This document shows positions 9,456-17,982 of a stretch of 64,000 bases of DNA, piece after piece. Position numbers and translations under genes: made by a program. Under the pieces are notes generated by a model that saw nothing but the letters and a program-made list of their open reading frames with translations, had not been told where the DNA came from and did no database searches. Source of the stretch: Desulfovibrio subterraneus (GTDB lineage Bacteria > Desulfobacterota > Desulfovibrionia > Desulfovibrionales > Desulfovibrionaceae); the NCBI RefSeq assembly GCF_013340285.1, contig NZ_BLVO01000013.1:603574-667573 (forward strand), written 5' to 3'. The stretch's first letter is position 1, and each line of letters opens with the position of its first letter.

Positions 9456-11189
9456 TTATCTTTCCTGTTTAAGCTCGGCAAGATGCTCGCGCGCAAAACC
9501 GATGGAAGGGTCAATGTCCAGAGCGGCCGTGAGGTATTCTTCGGCTTCTTCTCTCTGTCCGAGGAACTTGCAGCACAGGCCGAGGTTGGCAAGGTCAATG
9601 GCCGAGCCTTTGTCCAGATCCTTGATGAGCGTGCGGAAGTCTTCTGCCGCTTCTGCATACATGCCCAGCTTGAAGCGGGTCACGCCACGGAAGTTGAAGT
9701 ATTCCTTCATCTCGGGGCACAGGGCCACTGCGCGGTCAAGACCGGGCAGGGCAGCGCGCCAGTCCTCTTTCAGCGTATGACAGTAGCCGCTGTAGAAGGC
9801 GGCCAGCCCCTTGGCATCGGCTTCGGGCTGCAGGGGTTCCGCCTGTTCGAACAGGAGGCAGGCTTCGTCAAAGGCTTCTGCCCGCAGAGCGAGCATGCCC
9901 TTGAAGAAGGGAAGAAAGTGCGCGTGCGGGTATATTTCTTCCAGCACGGAAAGGCCTTGTGCCGCCGTCTGGGCATCGCATTCTTCGCTGAGAATACGGC
10001 CCACAAACAGGCCGAGGCTGGCGTTCTTGTCCCGCTCGCGGAACTGGAAGCCCGGAACAAGGTTGTAGTTGGCGGAAACATTCAGTTCGGGATTGGTGGT
10101 CTGCACGGAATACAGGCTGTATCCCTGCGTGTGCAGGCCGCGTACAAGGGCCATGAGCTCTTCGTAGATGTCGCCGTGCTCCACGCTGGGCAGTTCATCC
10201 AGATTGACCTCGGGACCTTCAAGCAGCCAGCCCAGTTCTTCCGTTCTGGCATATTTGGGCAGGCCGGATGCCTCGTAACAGGCACCGGATTCAAAGTCGC
10301 CCGCAAGCTGGGCCACTTCCGTCAGGGCGCGTACGGCTGCCTTGACCGGAGAAGAGGCCGTGCCCGCCGTGTAGACGATTTCCGACTGATAGGGGAAGGT
10401 CGCCGGGTCCCACGCTATGGCGGCAACGGTGGGAACGGGCATACCCTGCGAGAAGTCCTTGAGAATGACGACAATGCCGTTATCCGTGAACTTGCTGTAG
10501 AGATTCACCAGCACCGGATCGGTGAACGAGGCGGGGCTGATGGTAGGCACGGGTTTGCAGGCGCGGTCTATGACGCAGCAGACGTGGCGCTCGACCAGTT
10601 CGCAGGCTCCCTGAAAAATGGATTCCTCATCTGTGTTGCCTGCCGAGGAGCCGTTGAACTCGCCAAGCTTGCGGAACCAGTCCAGCGGGATGATGCGCTC
10701 TTCGCCGCTGTGAATGTCCGTTGCGGGACAGAACCACCATTCGGTGAGGTCCATTATGCGTGCGGCGTTGTCGTGGGGCAGTGATTCGGAAACGGAGTGC
10801 AGAATCACGTCGAGCCCGACCAGCTTGTCGCCGAAGCGTTCCACCGCCTGCGACCACGTGCAGCGGACCATGTCCGGCTTGCGGTCCCAGAAGGTCCAGT
10901 AGCTGTAGCGTTCCATCAGTTCCATGAGCGCAGAGGCTTCTGCCTGCTCAACAGACGCGCCTTTGCCCATCTGTTTTCTGGTGGGCATGAACCGGCGGGC
11001 GTCTTCACCGCAGACAGAGAGAAATACGGGAATGCCGAGTCGTCCGGTATCTATGCGGCGCGTTTCGGCCAGAATATGGGTGTCCAGCTCAGCAAGACGG
11101 GCTTTCACACGGGCCACGGTCTCCGAAGGAGTCATGACCTTGTCCTGATCGGCTGTGTAGTGCTTGGGGCAACTGGAAAGTCGTATCAT
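9456..11189 (-). CDS. YcaO-domain protein with C-terminal TPR repeats
   Basis: 577 residues. Residues about 20-395 form a YcaO domain, the ATP-using fold that phosphorylates peptide backbone amides to make azolines, amidines or thioamides. Its nucleotide motifs are GKGASVEQAEASALMELMER (76-94) and NGSSAGNTDEESIFQGACEL (179-198) followed by VERH. Residues 405-577 are three to four TPR-like helices in place of the Pro-rich tail of azoline-forming YcaO enzymes. ATG follows the TAG of the upstream methyltransferase with no gap, so the two are translationally coupled. A second in-frame ATG (11135) has a better ribosome site. No TfuA, dehydrogenase or precursor peptide gene is visible, so the substrate is unknown and may be a protein. 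Confidence 0.88.
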   Translation of the reverse strand: MIRLSSCPKHYTADQDKVMTPSETVARVKARLAELDTHILAETRRIDTGRLGIPVFLSVCGEDARRFMPTRKQMGKGASVEQAEASALMELMERYSYWTFWDRKPDMVRCTWSQAVERFGDKLVGLDVILHSVSESLPHDNAARIMDLTEWWFCPATDIHSGEERIIPLDWFRKLGEFNGSSAGNTDEESIFQGACELVERHVCCVIDRACKPVPTISPASFTDPVLVNLYSKFTDNGIVVILKDFSQGMPVPTVAAIAWDPATFPYQSEIVYTAGTASSPVKAAVRALTEVAQLAGDFESGACYEASGLPKYARTEELGWLLEGPEVNLDELPSVEHGDIYEELMALVRGLHTQGYSLYSVQTTNPELNVSANYNLVPGFQFRERDKNASLGLFVGRILSEECDAQTAAQGLSVLEEIYPHAHFLPFFKGMLALRAEAFDEACLLFEQAEPLQPEADAKGLAAFYSGYCHTLKEDWRAALPGLDRAVALCPEMKEYFNFRGVTRFKLGMYAEAAEDFRTLIKDLDKGSAIDLANLGLCCKFLGQREEAEEYLTAALDIDPSIGFAREHLAELKQER

Positions 11190-11909
11190 CTATTTGGCTC
11201 GCAATCTGTGGATGGTGTACAGGGCGCGATCCGCGCCGTCCTCGTCTCCGGCAGTGGTCTTGGTTCCCACCGTCTGTTCCTGCATGCGGAAATCTCGCTC
11301 TGCAAGCTTGAAGAACTTTTTGGCTTTTCGTCTGTAGTCCTTGGCAAGAATGGCTTCGGCCTCAGGCTGCTTTGCAAGATGGCGCTGAATGAACTTGACC
11401 AGGGCGCGGTGCAGCGTTTCAAGGTATAGAACCTCGGCCCCCACGATATAGTCGAAGGTCCGGTCAAGGCGTGTGGTCTGAATATCCACCTTGCGGACGG
11501 CAACCCTGTCCTGCAGGCCGTTTTGCAGAATGTTGATGCGGGCAAAGAGCAGGGCTTCGTCGTTCACGTCGGAAACGACTACATCCGAAAATCCCTGAGA
11601 AGCGGCGATAAGGCCGGTAACGCCGCAGCCTGCACCTATTTCGAGCAGGCTTTTGCCCTTTGAGGGCGCGTGGCGCAGAAAATGGCCGAGCATGAAGGCG
11701 GCGGGCCATATCTTGGCCCAGAGAGGCAGGGCACTGAGTGCATCTTCTTTGATGGTGGGGACGAGACTGTCGAGGTATTCTTTCATGTTCTGCACTTGCA
11801 GAATCTCGATCTGCGTATCCCCCACGACCAGCGGTTCAAAGGCAACATCGAACCGTTGCCGTGCCATATCGAGTAATTCGTCCAGCGGTGCGTCCAGACG
11901 GTATTGCAT
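11190..11909 (-). CDS. SAM-dependent methyltransferase, family 16-like
   Basis: 239 residues with a class I methyltransferase core. Motif I is LLEIGAGCGVTGL (around 100-112), then VVVSDVNDEALLFARINI (motif II with acidic ribose-binding residue) and FDYIVGAEVLY. The preceding LPLWAKIWPAAFMLGHFL resembles the family-16 (METTL21-like) protein lysine methyltransferases, where a similar W-P-A motif precedes motif I. A protein substrate is therefore plausible but unproven. First gene of a two-gene operon with the YcaO-TPR gene, whose ATG abuts this stop. Start preceded by AAGGA. Confidence 0.85.
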   Translation of the reverse strand: MQYRLDAPLDELLDMARQRFDVAFEPLVVGDTQIEILQVQNMKEYLDSLVPTIKEDALSALPLWAKIWPAAFMLGHFLRHAPSKGKSLLEIGAGCGVTGLIAASQGFSDVVVSDVNDEALLFARINILQNGLQDRVAVRKVDIQTTRLDRTFDYIVGAEVLYLETLHRALVKFIQRHLAKQPEAEAILAKDYRRKAKKFFKLAERDFRMQEQTVGTKTTAGDEDGADRALYTIHRLRAK

Positions 11910-12030
11910 AGTGAATCCTTGGCTATGGAATAGGTGCCCGGAACGGAAACCCCACGTTGCCGTGATACGGGCACACAGGGTTCATGCACTATGCGGAACG
12001 ATTGTGCAAGGCACTGAGAGTGTCTTGCAA

Positions 12031-12038
12031 GGGGGGGG
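12031..12038. repeat. G8 homopolymer in divergent promoter gap
   Basis: Eight consecutive G residues lie in the gap between the methyltransferase and cyclophilin genes, a potential slippage site. No function can be assigned. Confidence 0.5.
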
Positions 12039-12168
12039 CGTATGGCGGGCGATTGCGTATTCAGCACGTAGCACCATATCGCGGGGGCTGACCTCGGCAT
12101 CTTTTTCTGATAGGGGAGGCTACGGCCAAGGCCGATGAAACGTAATCGCGAACATCGCAGGAGAAATC

Positions 12169-12675
12169 ATGGAAAATCCGTATGTACTGCTCGAGACGAC
12201 CTTGGGCGATATTCTTATAGAACTGCTGCCGGAACATGCGCCCAAGAGCGTTGCCAATTTTCTGCAGTATGTGGATGCCAAGCACTATGATTATACTATT
12301 TTTCACCGCGTCATCCGCGGCTTCATGATTCAGGGCGGCGCATACAATAACCGCCTGCAGCGCAAAGAGGCGCTGGCCCCCGTTGAGAACGAGGCCAAGG
12401 GCGGTCTTTCCAATGTAAAGGGAACCGTGGCCCTTGCCCGCGCAACGGAAAAGGACTCCGCCTGCGACGAGTTCTTCATCAACGCCGAAGACAACCTTGA
12501 CCTCGACCACACGGACGACAGCGACGAAAACTATGGCTACACCGTGTTCGGCCGCGTTGTGGAAGGTATGGATGTGGTGAAGAAGATCAACTGGAAGGTG
12601 ACAAAGCCCCGTAACGACTTTGATGACCTGCCCGTGGATGACATTGAAATCATCTCTGCCCGCCGTTTTGAATAG
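12169..12675 (+). CDS. Cyclophilin-type peptidyl-prolyl cis-trans isomerase
   Basis: 168-residue cytoplasmic PPIase with no signal peptide. It catalyses proline isomerisation during protein folding. The active-site stretch is FHRVIRGFMIQGG (catalytic Arg, Phe and Gln), followed by LSNVKGTVALARA and DEFFINAEDN, and YTVFGRVVEGMDVV near the end; this is the bacterial PpiB arrangement. The usual Trp of the cyclosporin site is replaced by LDLDH. AGGAG lies nine bases before the ATG. A GC-rich terminator follows directly. Confidence 0.95.
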   Translation: MENPYVLLETTLGDILIELLPEHAPKSVANFLQYVDAKHYDYTIFHRVIRGFMIQGGAYNNRLQRKEALAPVENEAKGGLSNVKGTVALARATEKDSACDEFFINAEDNLDLDHTDDSDENYGYTVFGRVVEGMDVVKKINWKVTKPRNDFDDLPVDDIEIISARRFE

Positions 12676-12702
12676 GCGTAAGGCAGATAGAGTGTAGAGT
12701 AG

Positions 12703-12726
12703 GGCGGCCTTCGGGCCGCCTTTTTT
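12703..12726 (+). terminator. Terminator of cyclophilin gene
   Basis: GGCGGCC, TTCG tetraloop, GGCCGCC, then T6. Confidence 0.95.
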
Positions 12727-12807
12727 ATGCGGCCCCGTCTGGGATAGTTAGGTGAGGGCTCTTCAGGTCGATGACAAACCCGCGTTTTCAATACAACCGT
12801 ATTCCCG

Positions 12808-12911
12808 TTAAGCCGGAAGCGAAGTCCCAAAACGGATTTTCATCGCGTATGCGAGGTGCAGGAACGTCAGGTTCCTGCCCGGCGGAGCCAGAAAATACCA
12901 GAAATGACTTT
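12808..12911 (+). repeat. Hairpin repeat element, copy 1 (candidate structured RNA)
   Basis: About 104 nt that align along their whole length with 46726-46826 and with the minus strand of 62771-62875. Conserved blocks are AAGCCGG, GAAGTC plus an A-run, ATCGCGTA, a central hairpin (GCAGGAAC 12858-12865, loop GTCAG, GTTCCTGC 12871-12878), GCCCGGCGGAGCC, and GAAATGACTT. An intrinsic terminator begins 13 nt downstream in the same orientation. No open frame is conserved between copies. Confidence 0.9.
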
Positions 12912-12923
12912 GTCAGCAGTCTG

Positions 12924-12959
12924 AAGGGCCGCGCCATGTGGCGCGGCCCTTTATCTTTT
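12924..12959. terminator. Terminator after repeat copy 1 / end of roo
   Basis: Twelve-base stem AAGGGCCGCGCC with its complement around ATGT, then TTTATCTTTT on the plus strand. On the minus strand it follows the roo stop directly but has a poor U tail, so it may act mainly on plus-strand transcripts. Confidence 0.75.
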
Positions 12960-12964
12960 CGTGT

Positions 12965-14152
12965 CTACAACCGTTCGGCCAGTTCTTTTCCGAACGCTTC
13001 GCATTGCAGAATGGCCTGCTCATCCGGCTTCCAGAGTACCTTGAGGCCGTCGCCCACCATTTCGAATCCGGATTTTTCAAGTTCCTTGGCGACAATACCC
13101 GCACTTTCGCCGGACCAGCCGTAGGAGCCGAAGGCAGCGCCGAGTTTCTTTTTGAATCCCAGCCCCTTGATCATTTCCAGAACCCCGGCCATGCCGGAGA
13201 GAATGCCCTTGTTGATGGTGGAGGAGCCTGCGACGACCATTTTCGATTTGAACACTTCAAGCACCACTTCATTCTTGTCGCGCTGACCCACATTGAAAAG
13301 TTTGACCGTCATCTCAGGCTTAACGCTGGAAATGCCCCTTGCGATGGCTTCTGCCATGTCCCGGGTGCTGTTCCACATGGTATCGTACAGCACGGAAACC
13401 TGATTTTCCTGATAATCCGCAGCCCACTCCAGATACTTGTGAACAATTTGCAGCGGATTATCGCGCCAGATTATGCCATGGCCGGGCATGATGTAGTCCA
13501 CCGGCAGGCCAAATCCCACCACTTCTTGTATTTTCTTTTCCACCAGCTTGCTGAACGGGGTGAGGATGTTTGCATAATACTTGATGCATTCATGCATGAG
13601 ATCACCCTGATCCACCAGGTCGTTGAACATGCGGTGCGATGCGTAGTGATGGCCGAATGCGTCGCTGCTGAAGAGAATGTTCTCTTTGTCCATGTAGCAG
13701 AACATGCTGTCCGGCCAATGGAGCATGGCAGCGTTGATGAAGGTGATGGTGCGCGTTCCCAGAGAGAGGGTGTCTCCGGTTTTAACCGGATGGAAATTCC
13801 AGTCCTTGTGGTAGTAGCCCCTCAGCGACTTCACTGCCTGCGGGGTGCAGTAGACAGGGACATCGGGAATGCGTTCCAGGAGTTCAGGGAGCGCGCCGCT
13901 ATGGTCTATCTCTGCATGATTGGCAATAACGTAGTCGATGCTGCCAAGGTCGATTTGCTGCTCAAGGTTCGCCACAAATTCTTTGGCATATGGCATGTAT
14001 ACCGTATCAATTAGGACCGTTTTTTCATCGCGCACAAGATAGGCGTTGTAGGAAGATCCCTTGAAGGTGGAGTATTCCTCTCCGTGGAATTTCTGCAGTT
14101 CCCAGTCAATTTTGCCTACCCATGTCACGTTGTCCGTCAGTCGAAAACTCAT
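12965..14152 (-). CDS. roo: Flavodiiron protein (rubredoxin:oxygen oxidoreductase)
   Basis: 395 residues. Reduces oxygen (or NO) to water (or N2O) in the cytoplasm with electrons from rubredoxin. The N-terminal metallo-beta-lactamase-like domain carries the diiron ligands HAEIDH (His79, Glu81, Asp83, His84), His145 (MLHWPDS), Asp164 (SSDAFG) and His225 (MPGHG), almost the same numbering as D. gigas ROO. The C-terminal flavodoxin domain (about 255-395) binds FMN (DTMWNSTRDMA). No rubredoxin gene is adjacent. GAGG precedes the ATG. An FNR-like site and a palindrome lie about 80-105 bp upstream. Confidence 0.97.
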   Translation of the reverse strand: MSFRLTDNVTWVGKIDWELQKFHGEEYSTFKGSSYNAYLVRDEKTVLIDTVYMPYAKEFVANLEQQIDLGSIDYVIANHAEIDHSGALPELLERIPDVPVYCTPQAVKSLRGYYHKDWNFHPVKTGDTLSLGTRTITFINAAMLHWPDSMFCYMDKENILFSSDAFGHHYASHRMFNDLVDQGDLMHECIKYYANILTPFSKLVEKKIQEVVGFGLPVDYIMPGHGIIWRDNPLQIVHKYLEWAADYQENQVSVLYDTMWNSTRDMAEAIARGISSVKPEMTVKLFNVGQRDKNEVVLEVFKSKMVVAGSSTINKGILSGMAGVLEMIKGLGFKKKLGAAFGSYGWSGESAGIVAKELEKSGFEMVGDGLKVLWKPDEQAILQCEAFGKELAERL

Positions 14153-14221
14153 GCTGCCTCACTTTGTTGTCTGTGTGCATACCGAGAGATAGTTCGCCGC
14201 CGCGTCTTTTAACGCAAAGAC

Positions 14222-14244
14222 TACCCCATCTGACTTATGGGGTA
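14222..14244. promoter_or_regulatory. Palindrome upstream of roo
   Basis: TACCCCAT, seven bases, ATGGGGTA: perfect 8-bp arms between the FNR-like site and roo. It could be an operator or a leader hairpin. Confidence 0.45.
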
Positions 14245-14245
14245 T

Positions 14246-14259
14246 GTGATTTGGATCAA
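14246..14259. promoter_or_regulatory. FNR/CRP-family-like site upstream of roo
   Basis: GTGATTTGGATCAA reads TTGAT-CCAA-ATCAC on the minus strand, nine of ten informative bases of the FNR consensus TTGAT-N4-ATCAA. It is about 94 bp upstream of the roo start. An oxygen- or redox-responsive regulator is plausible for an oxygen reductase gene. Confidence 0.45.
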
Positions 14260-14330
14260 TTAGTTGTGGGAATATGCGAAAAAAGATGCCGGTTGTTGCA
14301 GACAGGGGGGGCCTTGTTGGCAGGGGGGGC

Positions 14331-14362
14331 ACAAAAGAAGAGGGCCGGTCATGGACCGGCCC
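14331..14362 (-). terminator. Terminator of tRNA operon
   Basis: GGGCCGGTC paired with GACCGGCCC around a 3-nt loop, eight bases past the tRNA-Gly 3' end on the minus strand, with TCTTCTTTTGT following. Confidence 0.8.
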
Positions 14363-14369
14363 TGAAATC

Positions 14370-14444
<75 letters not shown>

Positions 14445-14481
14445 TAAGGAATATATGTATGCCTTTCGGCGATCCGACGAG

Positions 14482-14556
<75 letters not shown>

Positions 14557-14591
14557 GCTCTATCAGGTGCTCCGTCCCCGTTCGGGGTAAA

Positions 14592-14613
14592 GCTGGCGGC
14601 TAATGCCGCCAGC
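14592..14613. other. Hairpin between two tRNA-Gly genes
   Basis: GCTGGCGGC, TAAT, GCCGCCAGC: a perfect 9-bp stem in the tRNA spacer without a U-run. It may be a processing or weak termination structure. Confidence 0.5.
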
Positions 14614-14622
14614 CCAAATGTC

Positions 14623-14697
<75 letters not shown>

Positions 14698-14701
14698 GTT
14701 A

Positions 14702-14776
<75 letters not shown>

Positions 14777-15107
14777 TCATCGTTGGCGATTTTGCGAAGA
14801 CACACCTTGTTTGGTTTGTATCCGCTCGGAATCAGAAGTGATTTCCTCTCGCCGGAGAGCCTTTTGCCTGAACCCGGATTGGATTGCAAGCTTTTTTTCA
14901 ACTTTTTTCCCGCCCGGTTTTTCCTGCTCCGAAGAGGGGGTACTTGCCGTTTGGGAAGCCGGAAATTGCCATAGCTGGCGGAACTTGTCAATCGTTTGAA
15001 CAGCAAAAACGGTCAGGTTGATCTGTTCCGTTTATTGTATCCCGATGCTGCGGCAGATGAGCACGCCTTTATGAGGGGCTTTTCCGTATGGAATACAGGT
15101 GTGGGTA
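14777..15107. other. Gene-free stretch upstream of tRNA cluster
   Basis: No convincing frame. It should hold the promoter of the tRNA operon: on the minus strand a TTGACA lies near 14990 with CAATTT 17 bp on, a weak match. A run of T-rich patches is visible near 14890-14930. Confidence 0.4.
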
Positions 15108-15299
15108 TCAGAATGCGTAGCTGATGCCCAGAGATATTCCTGGAGCGCCGTCAACATCCAGCTTTTTGTCTTCGTCACCGGAGGAATCGTATATCCGCAT
15201 GGTACGGGCAAAATGATAACTCAGACCACCCGCGATGGAGAGGCTCTGGGGTATGTCATATTCCCCCTGAACTCCAACCCTCCAGCCAGAGAGTTCCAT
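15108..15299 (-). pseudogene. C-terminal fragment of an outer-membrane beta-barrel protein
   Basis: 63 codons whose sequence alternates as beta strands (WRVGVQGEYDIP, LSIAGGLSYHF) and ends GISLGISYAF, the terminal Phe signature used by the BAM machinery to recognise outer-membrane barrels. A whole barrel would need at least 150-200 residues, and an in-frame TGA lies five to six codons upstream of the first ATG. The likely reading is the surviving 3' end of a porin-like gene; a tiny functional gene is less likely. It adjoins a CpxRA-like envelope-sensing pair. Confidence 0.55.
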
Positions 15300-15606
15300 G
15301 TATCCCTCTCGGTTGTGAGATCAATCCGTAGGGCTGGCCGGTTTGGACGGGGGGAGCATGGTTTCGGCACTGTTTCGGCGTGTGGCGCGGAATGACCGGC
15401 CGAACAGGATGGACGACAGATCAGGGGAAAACTGGCGGAAAAGTATGATGGCTTTCGTCAAAAATTGCTTAATATCGCTACAAGGCGTTAAAAGGTGTAA
15501 AAAACGCCTTGAATGGTAAACGGGCTTTTACATGTTCCCTTCCTGTGTAGTAGGGAACACGACCTGCCAGCCATTGTGCGGCAGGGCTGTAATTCAAGAG
15601 GAATGC
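15300..15606 (+). other. Gene-free leader region of the two-component operon
   Basis: No gene. It contains the CpxR-like direct repeats described separately and an inverted repeat AAGGCGTT / AACGCCTT (15482-15489 and 15503-15510) enclosing them, followed by an AT-rich stretch and the AAGAGGAA ribosome site. Confidence 0.5.
15487..15520 (+). promoter_or_regulatory. CpxR-like box (autoregulation candidate)
   Basis: GTTAA-AAGGT-GTAAA (15487-15501) matches the CpxR pattern GTAAA-N5-GTAAA with one mismatch, and a further GTAAA lies at 15516-15520. It sits about 90-120 bp upstream of the CpxR-like regulator, where autoregulation is known in enterobacteria. The transfer to this organism is inference. 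Confidence 0.4.
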
Positions 15607-16302
15607 ATGGAAGTACAACCTAAGGTTTTGTTATTTGATGATGATGTGAAGCTTCAGTCGTTGTTGACTGAGTATTTGCAGGGGGCAGGATTTGAAGTTC
15701 ATTGCAGGCAGACCGGTCTTGATGCCGTTGCTGCATTGCATTCAGTACAGCCTTCCATGGTTATTCTGGATATCATGATGCCCGGAATGGACGGTTTGTC
15801 CGTTTTGCGCATGTTACGGGTTGAATCCAGAGTGCCGGTGATCATGCTCACCGCGCGCGGTGACGATGCCGACCGGATAGTGGGGCTTGAACTTGGTGCG
15901 GATGACTATCTCGCCAAGCCGTTCAATCCCAGGGAGCTGCTTGCGAGAATGCGCGCCGTGCTGCGGCGGGCGGAGAGTTCGCCAGTCAGTGTTTCCGCCG
16001 GTCGTGTGGAATGTGTAGGACTTGTGCTGGATACCGGCAGGCAGGAACTGGTCATAGGCGAGACGGTTGTGGACCTTTCACCCACCGAGACCAAGCTGAT
16101 GGCGGAGCTCATGCGCCAGCCGGGAGTGGAACTTTCCCGCGATGATCTCATGACCCGAGTTTGGGGCAGGGAGTTCAATGCGTATGACCGTTGCATCGAC
16201 GTGCACATTTCAAAGCTGCGCTCGGTGCTGAAGCCATATCCCGAACATGCGGAGCGCATAAGAACCGTATGGGGCAAAGGGTATATGTTTCTGGGGCAGT
16301 GA
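15607..16302 (+). CDS. OmpR/CpxR-family response regulator
   Basis: 231 residues. The receiver domain (1-120) has the acidic pair FDDD (9-12), the phosphorylation site VILDIMMPGMDG, the switch Thr in MLTARG and Lys in LAKPFNP. The C-terminal winged helix (about 140-230) has TETKLMAELMRQPG, the recognition helix region DRCIDVHISKLR, and the family ending RTVWGKGYMF. I take the start at 15607 (AAGAGGAA upstream) over 15532, which would add 25 unrelated residues. The stop overlaps the kinase start (TGATG), so the pair is co-translated. Confidence 0.95.
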   Translation: MEVQPKVLLFDDDVKLQSLLTEYLQGAGFEVHCRQTGLDAVAALHSVQPSMVILDIMMPGMDGLSVLRMLRVESRVPVIMLTARGDDADRIVGLELGADDYLAKPFNPRELLARMRAVLRRAESSPVSVSAGRVECVGLVLDTGRQELVIGETVVDLSPTETKLMAELMRQPGVELSRDDLMTRVWGREFNAYDRCIDVHISKLRSVLKPYPEHAERIRTVWGKGYMFLGQ

Positions 16303-17702
16303 TGCGAATAAACAGCCTGTATACCAAGATCATGTTGAGCTTTTTCACCGCACTTGCTGCGGGGCTTGCGTGTATCGTTATCATCTTCATTCTCATTGTT
16401 GAAAACCGGTTCAACAAGCATGTCCAGAACGAGCTTATCGCCGCCTTTCGCATAACCAGCAAAGGGGTTGAACTGCTCGCCAGCGAGGGTAACATTGACG
16501 ATCCGGTAGCGCATGCGGAATTGCGGCACTACATCAAAGACCTTGATGTCATCTTCAAGGGTCAGGTGTGGCTTGAAAAACCGGATGGAACGGTTTTTCT
16601 TTCCTCCCGCCCGCGCACTGTTCCCAAATTTACCATCAGCAATGAGAAGTATCAGGACAGGCTGTTCTATGCCGATGTGAAGGGGCTGCCTGAAGCTGAT
16701 TTCTATTTTGCCTACCCCGTGACCGTGTTCGGGCATAATGCCACATTGGCCATGCTGCGCCGCGACGATATCTATTACAGGGACGCCGCACCGTTTTTTC
16801 TCATGGTTGTGCAGGCAGTGGGCATCTTTACGCTTCTGCTGGCCTTTCCCGTCATCAGACGTATCACCGTGCCCCTGCGAAAACTGGAGGAGGGGGCCTT
16901 GCGTTGTGCTTCAGGCGATCTTTCCTATCGGGTGGACATGAAACGCGGTGACGAGGTCGGGCGTGTGGCGCGGGCGTTTAACGTCATGGCGGACAGCGTG
17001 GAAAACATGTTGCGCATGAAGCAGGAGCTCATGGCCAATGTGTCGCACGAAATGCGCAGCCCCCTTGCCCGAATCCGTGTTGCTCTCGCCATTGCGGAAA
17101 TGCGTATCGAAGAAGGGCGCACAGAGGATGCCCTGCGGCATCTTGCCGCTGTCAGTCAGGAGGTTGAGGACCTTGATTCCGCCATAGGCGGTGTTATCGA
17201 ACTGAGCCGTTTCGATGCCGGAGGAGCGTATAGAGTATTCACCTCTTGTGATCTTGCAGAGATGGTCCGCTCCATGCTGCAGCGCTATGCGCCGACCATT
17301 GATATGAAGCAGTTGCAGGTGGAAGTTGATCTGCCGGAACATCTTGTGCAGGACTGCCAGAAGGAAGGCTTTAACGCGATAATCAAGAACCTGCTTGAAA
17401 ATGCGGTGAAATTTGCCGAGCAGGGCGGCTTTATCCGGATAGAGCTGGCTGCAGAGAATGCGGGGGCAGTTCTGGCTGTGTCAAATAGCTACAGGCAGCT
17501 TTCGGAGAAGGAGATCAGCCTTCTGTTTCAGCCTTTCTCGCGTGGCGTGGGGGAAGATGTGCCCGGCACGGGACTTGGCCTTGCGCTTGTGGAAAGAATT
17601 GCGGTGGATCACGGCGGCGGCGTTGTGGTCGAGAATATTGAAGCCGGCGTGCGGTTTGCAGTCCGGCTGCCACGTCCGCGGAAGGATGAATCCGCCTCCT
17701 GA
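16302..17702 (+). CDS. CpxA-like membrane sensor histidine kinase
   Basis: 466 residues. Two membrane helices (about 8-32 and 165-190) flank a periplasmic sensor of about 130 residues; then HAMP (RRITVPLRKLEEGALRCASG), the dimerisation/phosphoacceptor helix VSHEMRSPLARIR, and an ATPase domain with N-box NLLENAVKF and G2 box GTGLGLAL. It should phosphorylate the regulator encoded just upstream, whose stop overlaps this ATG by one base. The CpxRA-like pairing suggests envelope-stress sensing. The next feature is a bidirectional terminator. Confidence 0.95.
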   Translation: MRINSLYTKIMLSFFTALAAGLACIVIIFILIVENRFNKHVQNELIAAFRITSKGVELLASEGNIDDPVAHAELRHYIKDLDVIFKGQVWLEKPDGTVFLSSRPRTVPKFTISNEKYQDRLFYADVKGLPEADFYFAYPVTVFGHNATLAMLRRDDIYYRDAAPFFLMVVQAVGIFTLLLAFPVIRRITVPLRKLEEGALRCASGDLSYRVDMKRGDEVGRVARAFNVMADSVENMLRMKQELMANVSHEMRSPLARIRVALAIAEMRIEEGRTEDALRHLAAVSQEVEDLDSAIGGVIELSRFDAGGAYRVFTSCDLAEMVRSMLQRYAPTIDMKQLQVEVDLPEHLVQDCQKEGFNAIIKNLLENAVKFAEQGGFIRIELAAENAGAVLAVSNSYRQLSEKEISLLFQPFSRGVGEDVPGTGLGLALVERIAVDHGGGVVVENIEAGVRFAVRLPRPRKDESAS

Positions 17703-17806
17703 TGCAACGGTGTTGCTGATGGGTGCAATACGGTTTTGGGGGCAGGTTCCTGCATGGCCATAAGAGAGCAGGGCCAGGAAAGAGCAGGCGCCGCGCGCAG
17801 TGTAGC

Positions 17807-17857
17807 TCATACAAAAGAAAAGCCCCCGATCAGAGGAATCGGGGGCTCTCTTTTGTA
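17807..17857. terminator. Bidirectional terminator between kinase gene and tRNA-Gly
   Basis: AGCCCCCGAT / ATCGGGGGCT around a 7-nt loop, extended on both sides by CATACAAAAG / CTTTTGTATG, so each strand has a U-rich tail. Confidence 0.9.
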
Positions 17858-17907
17858 TGTGAGCCATACACAGAGTCGTAAGGCCATGTATGGCACTAAT
17901 CTCGATT

Positions 17908-17982
<75 letters not shown>

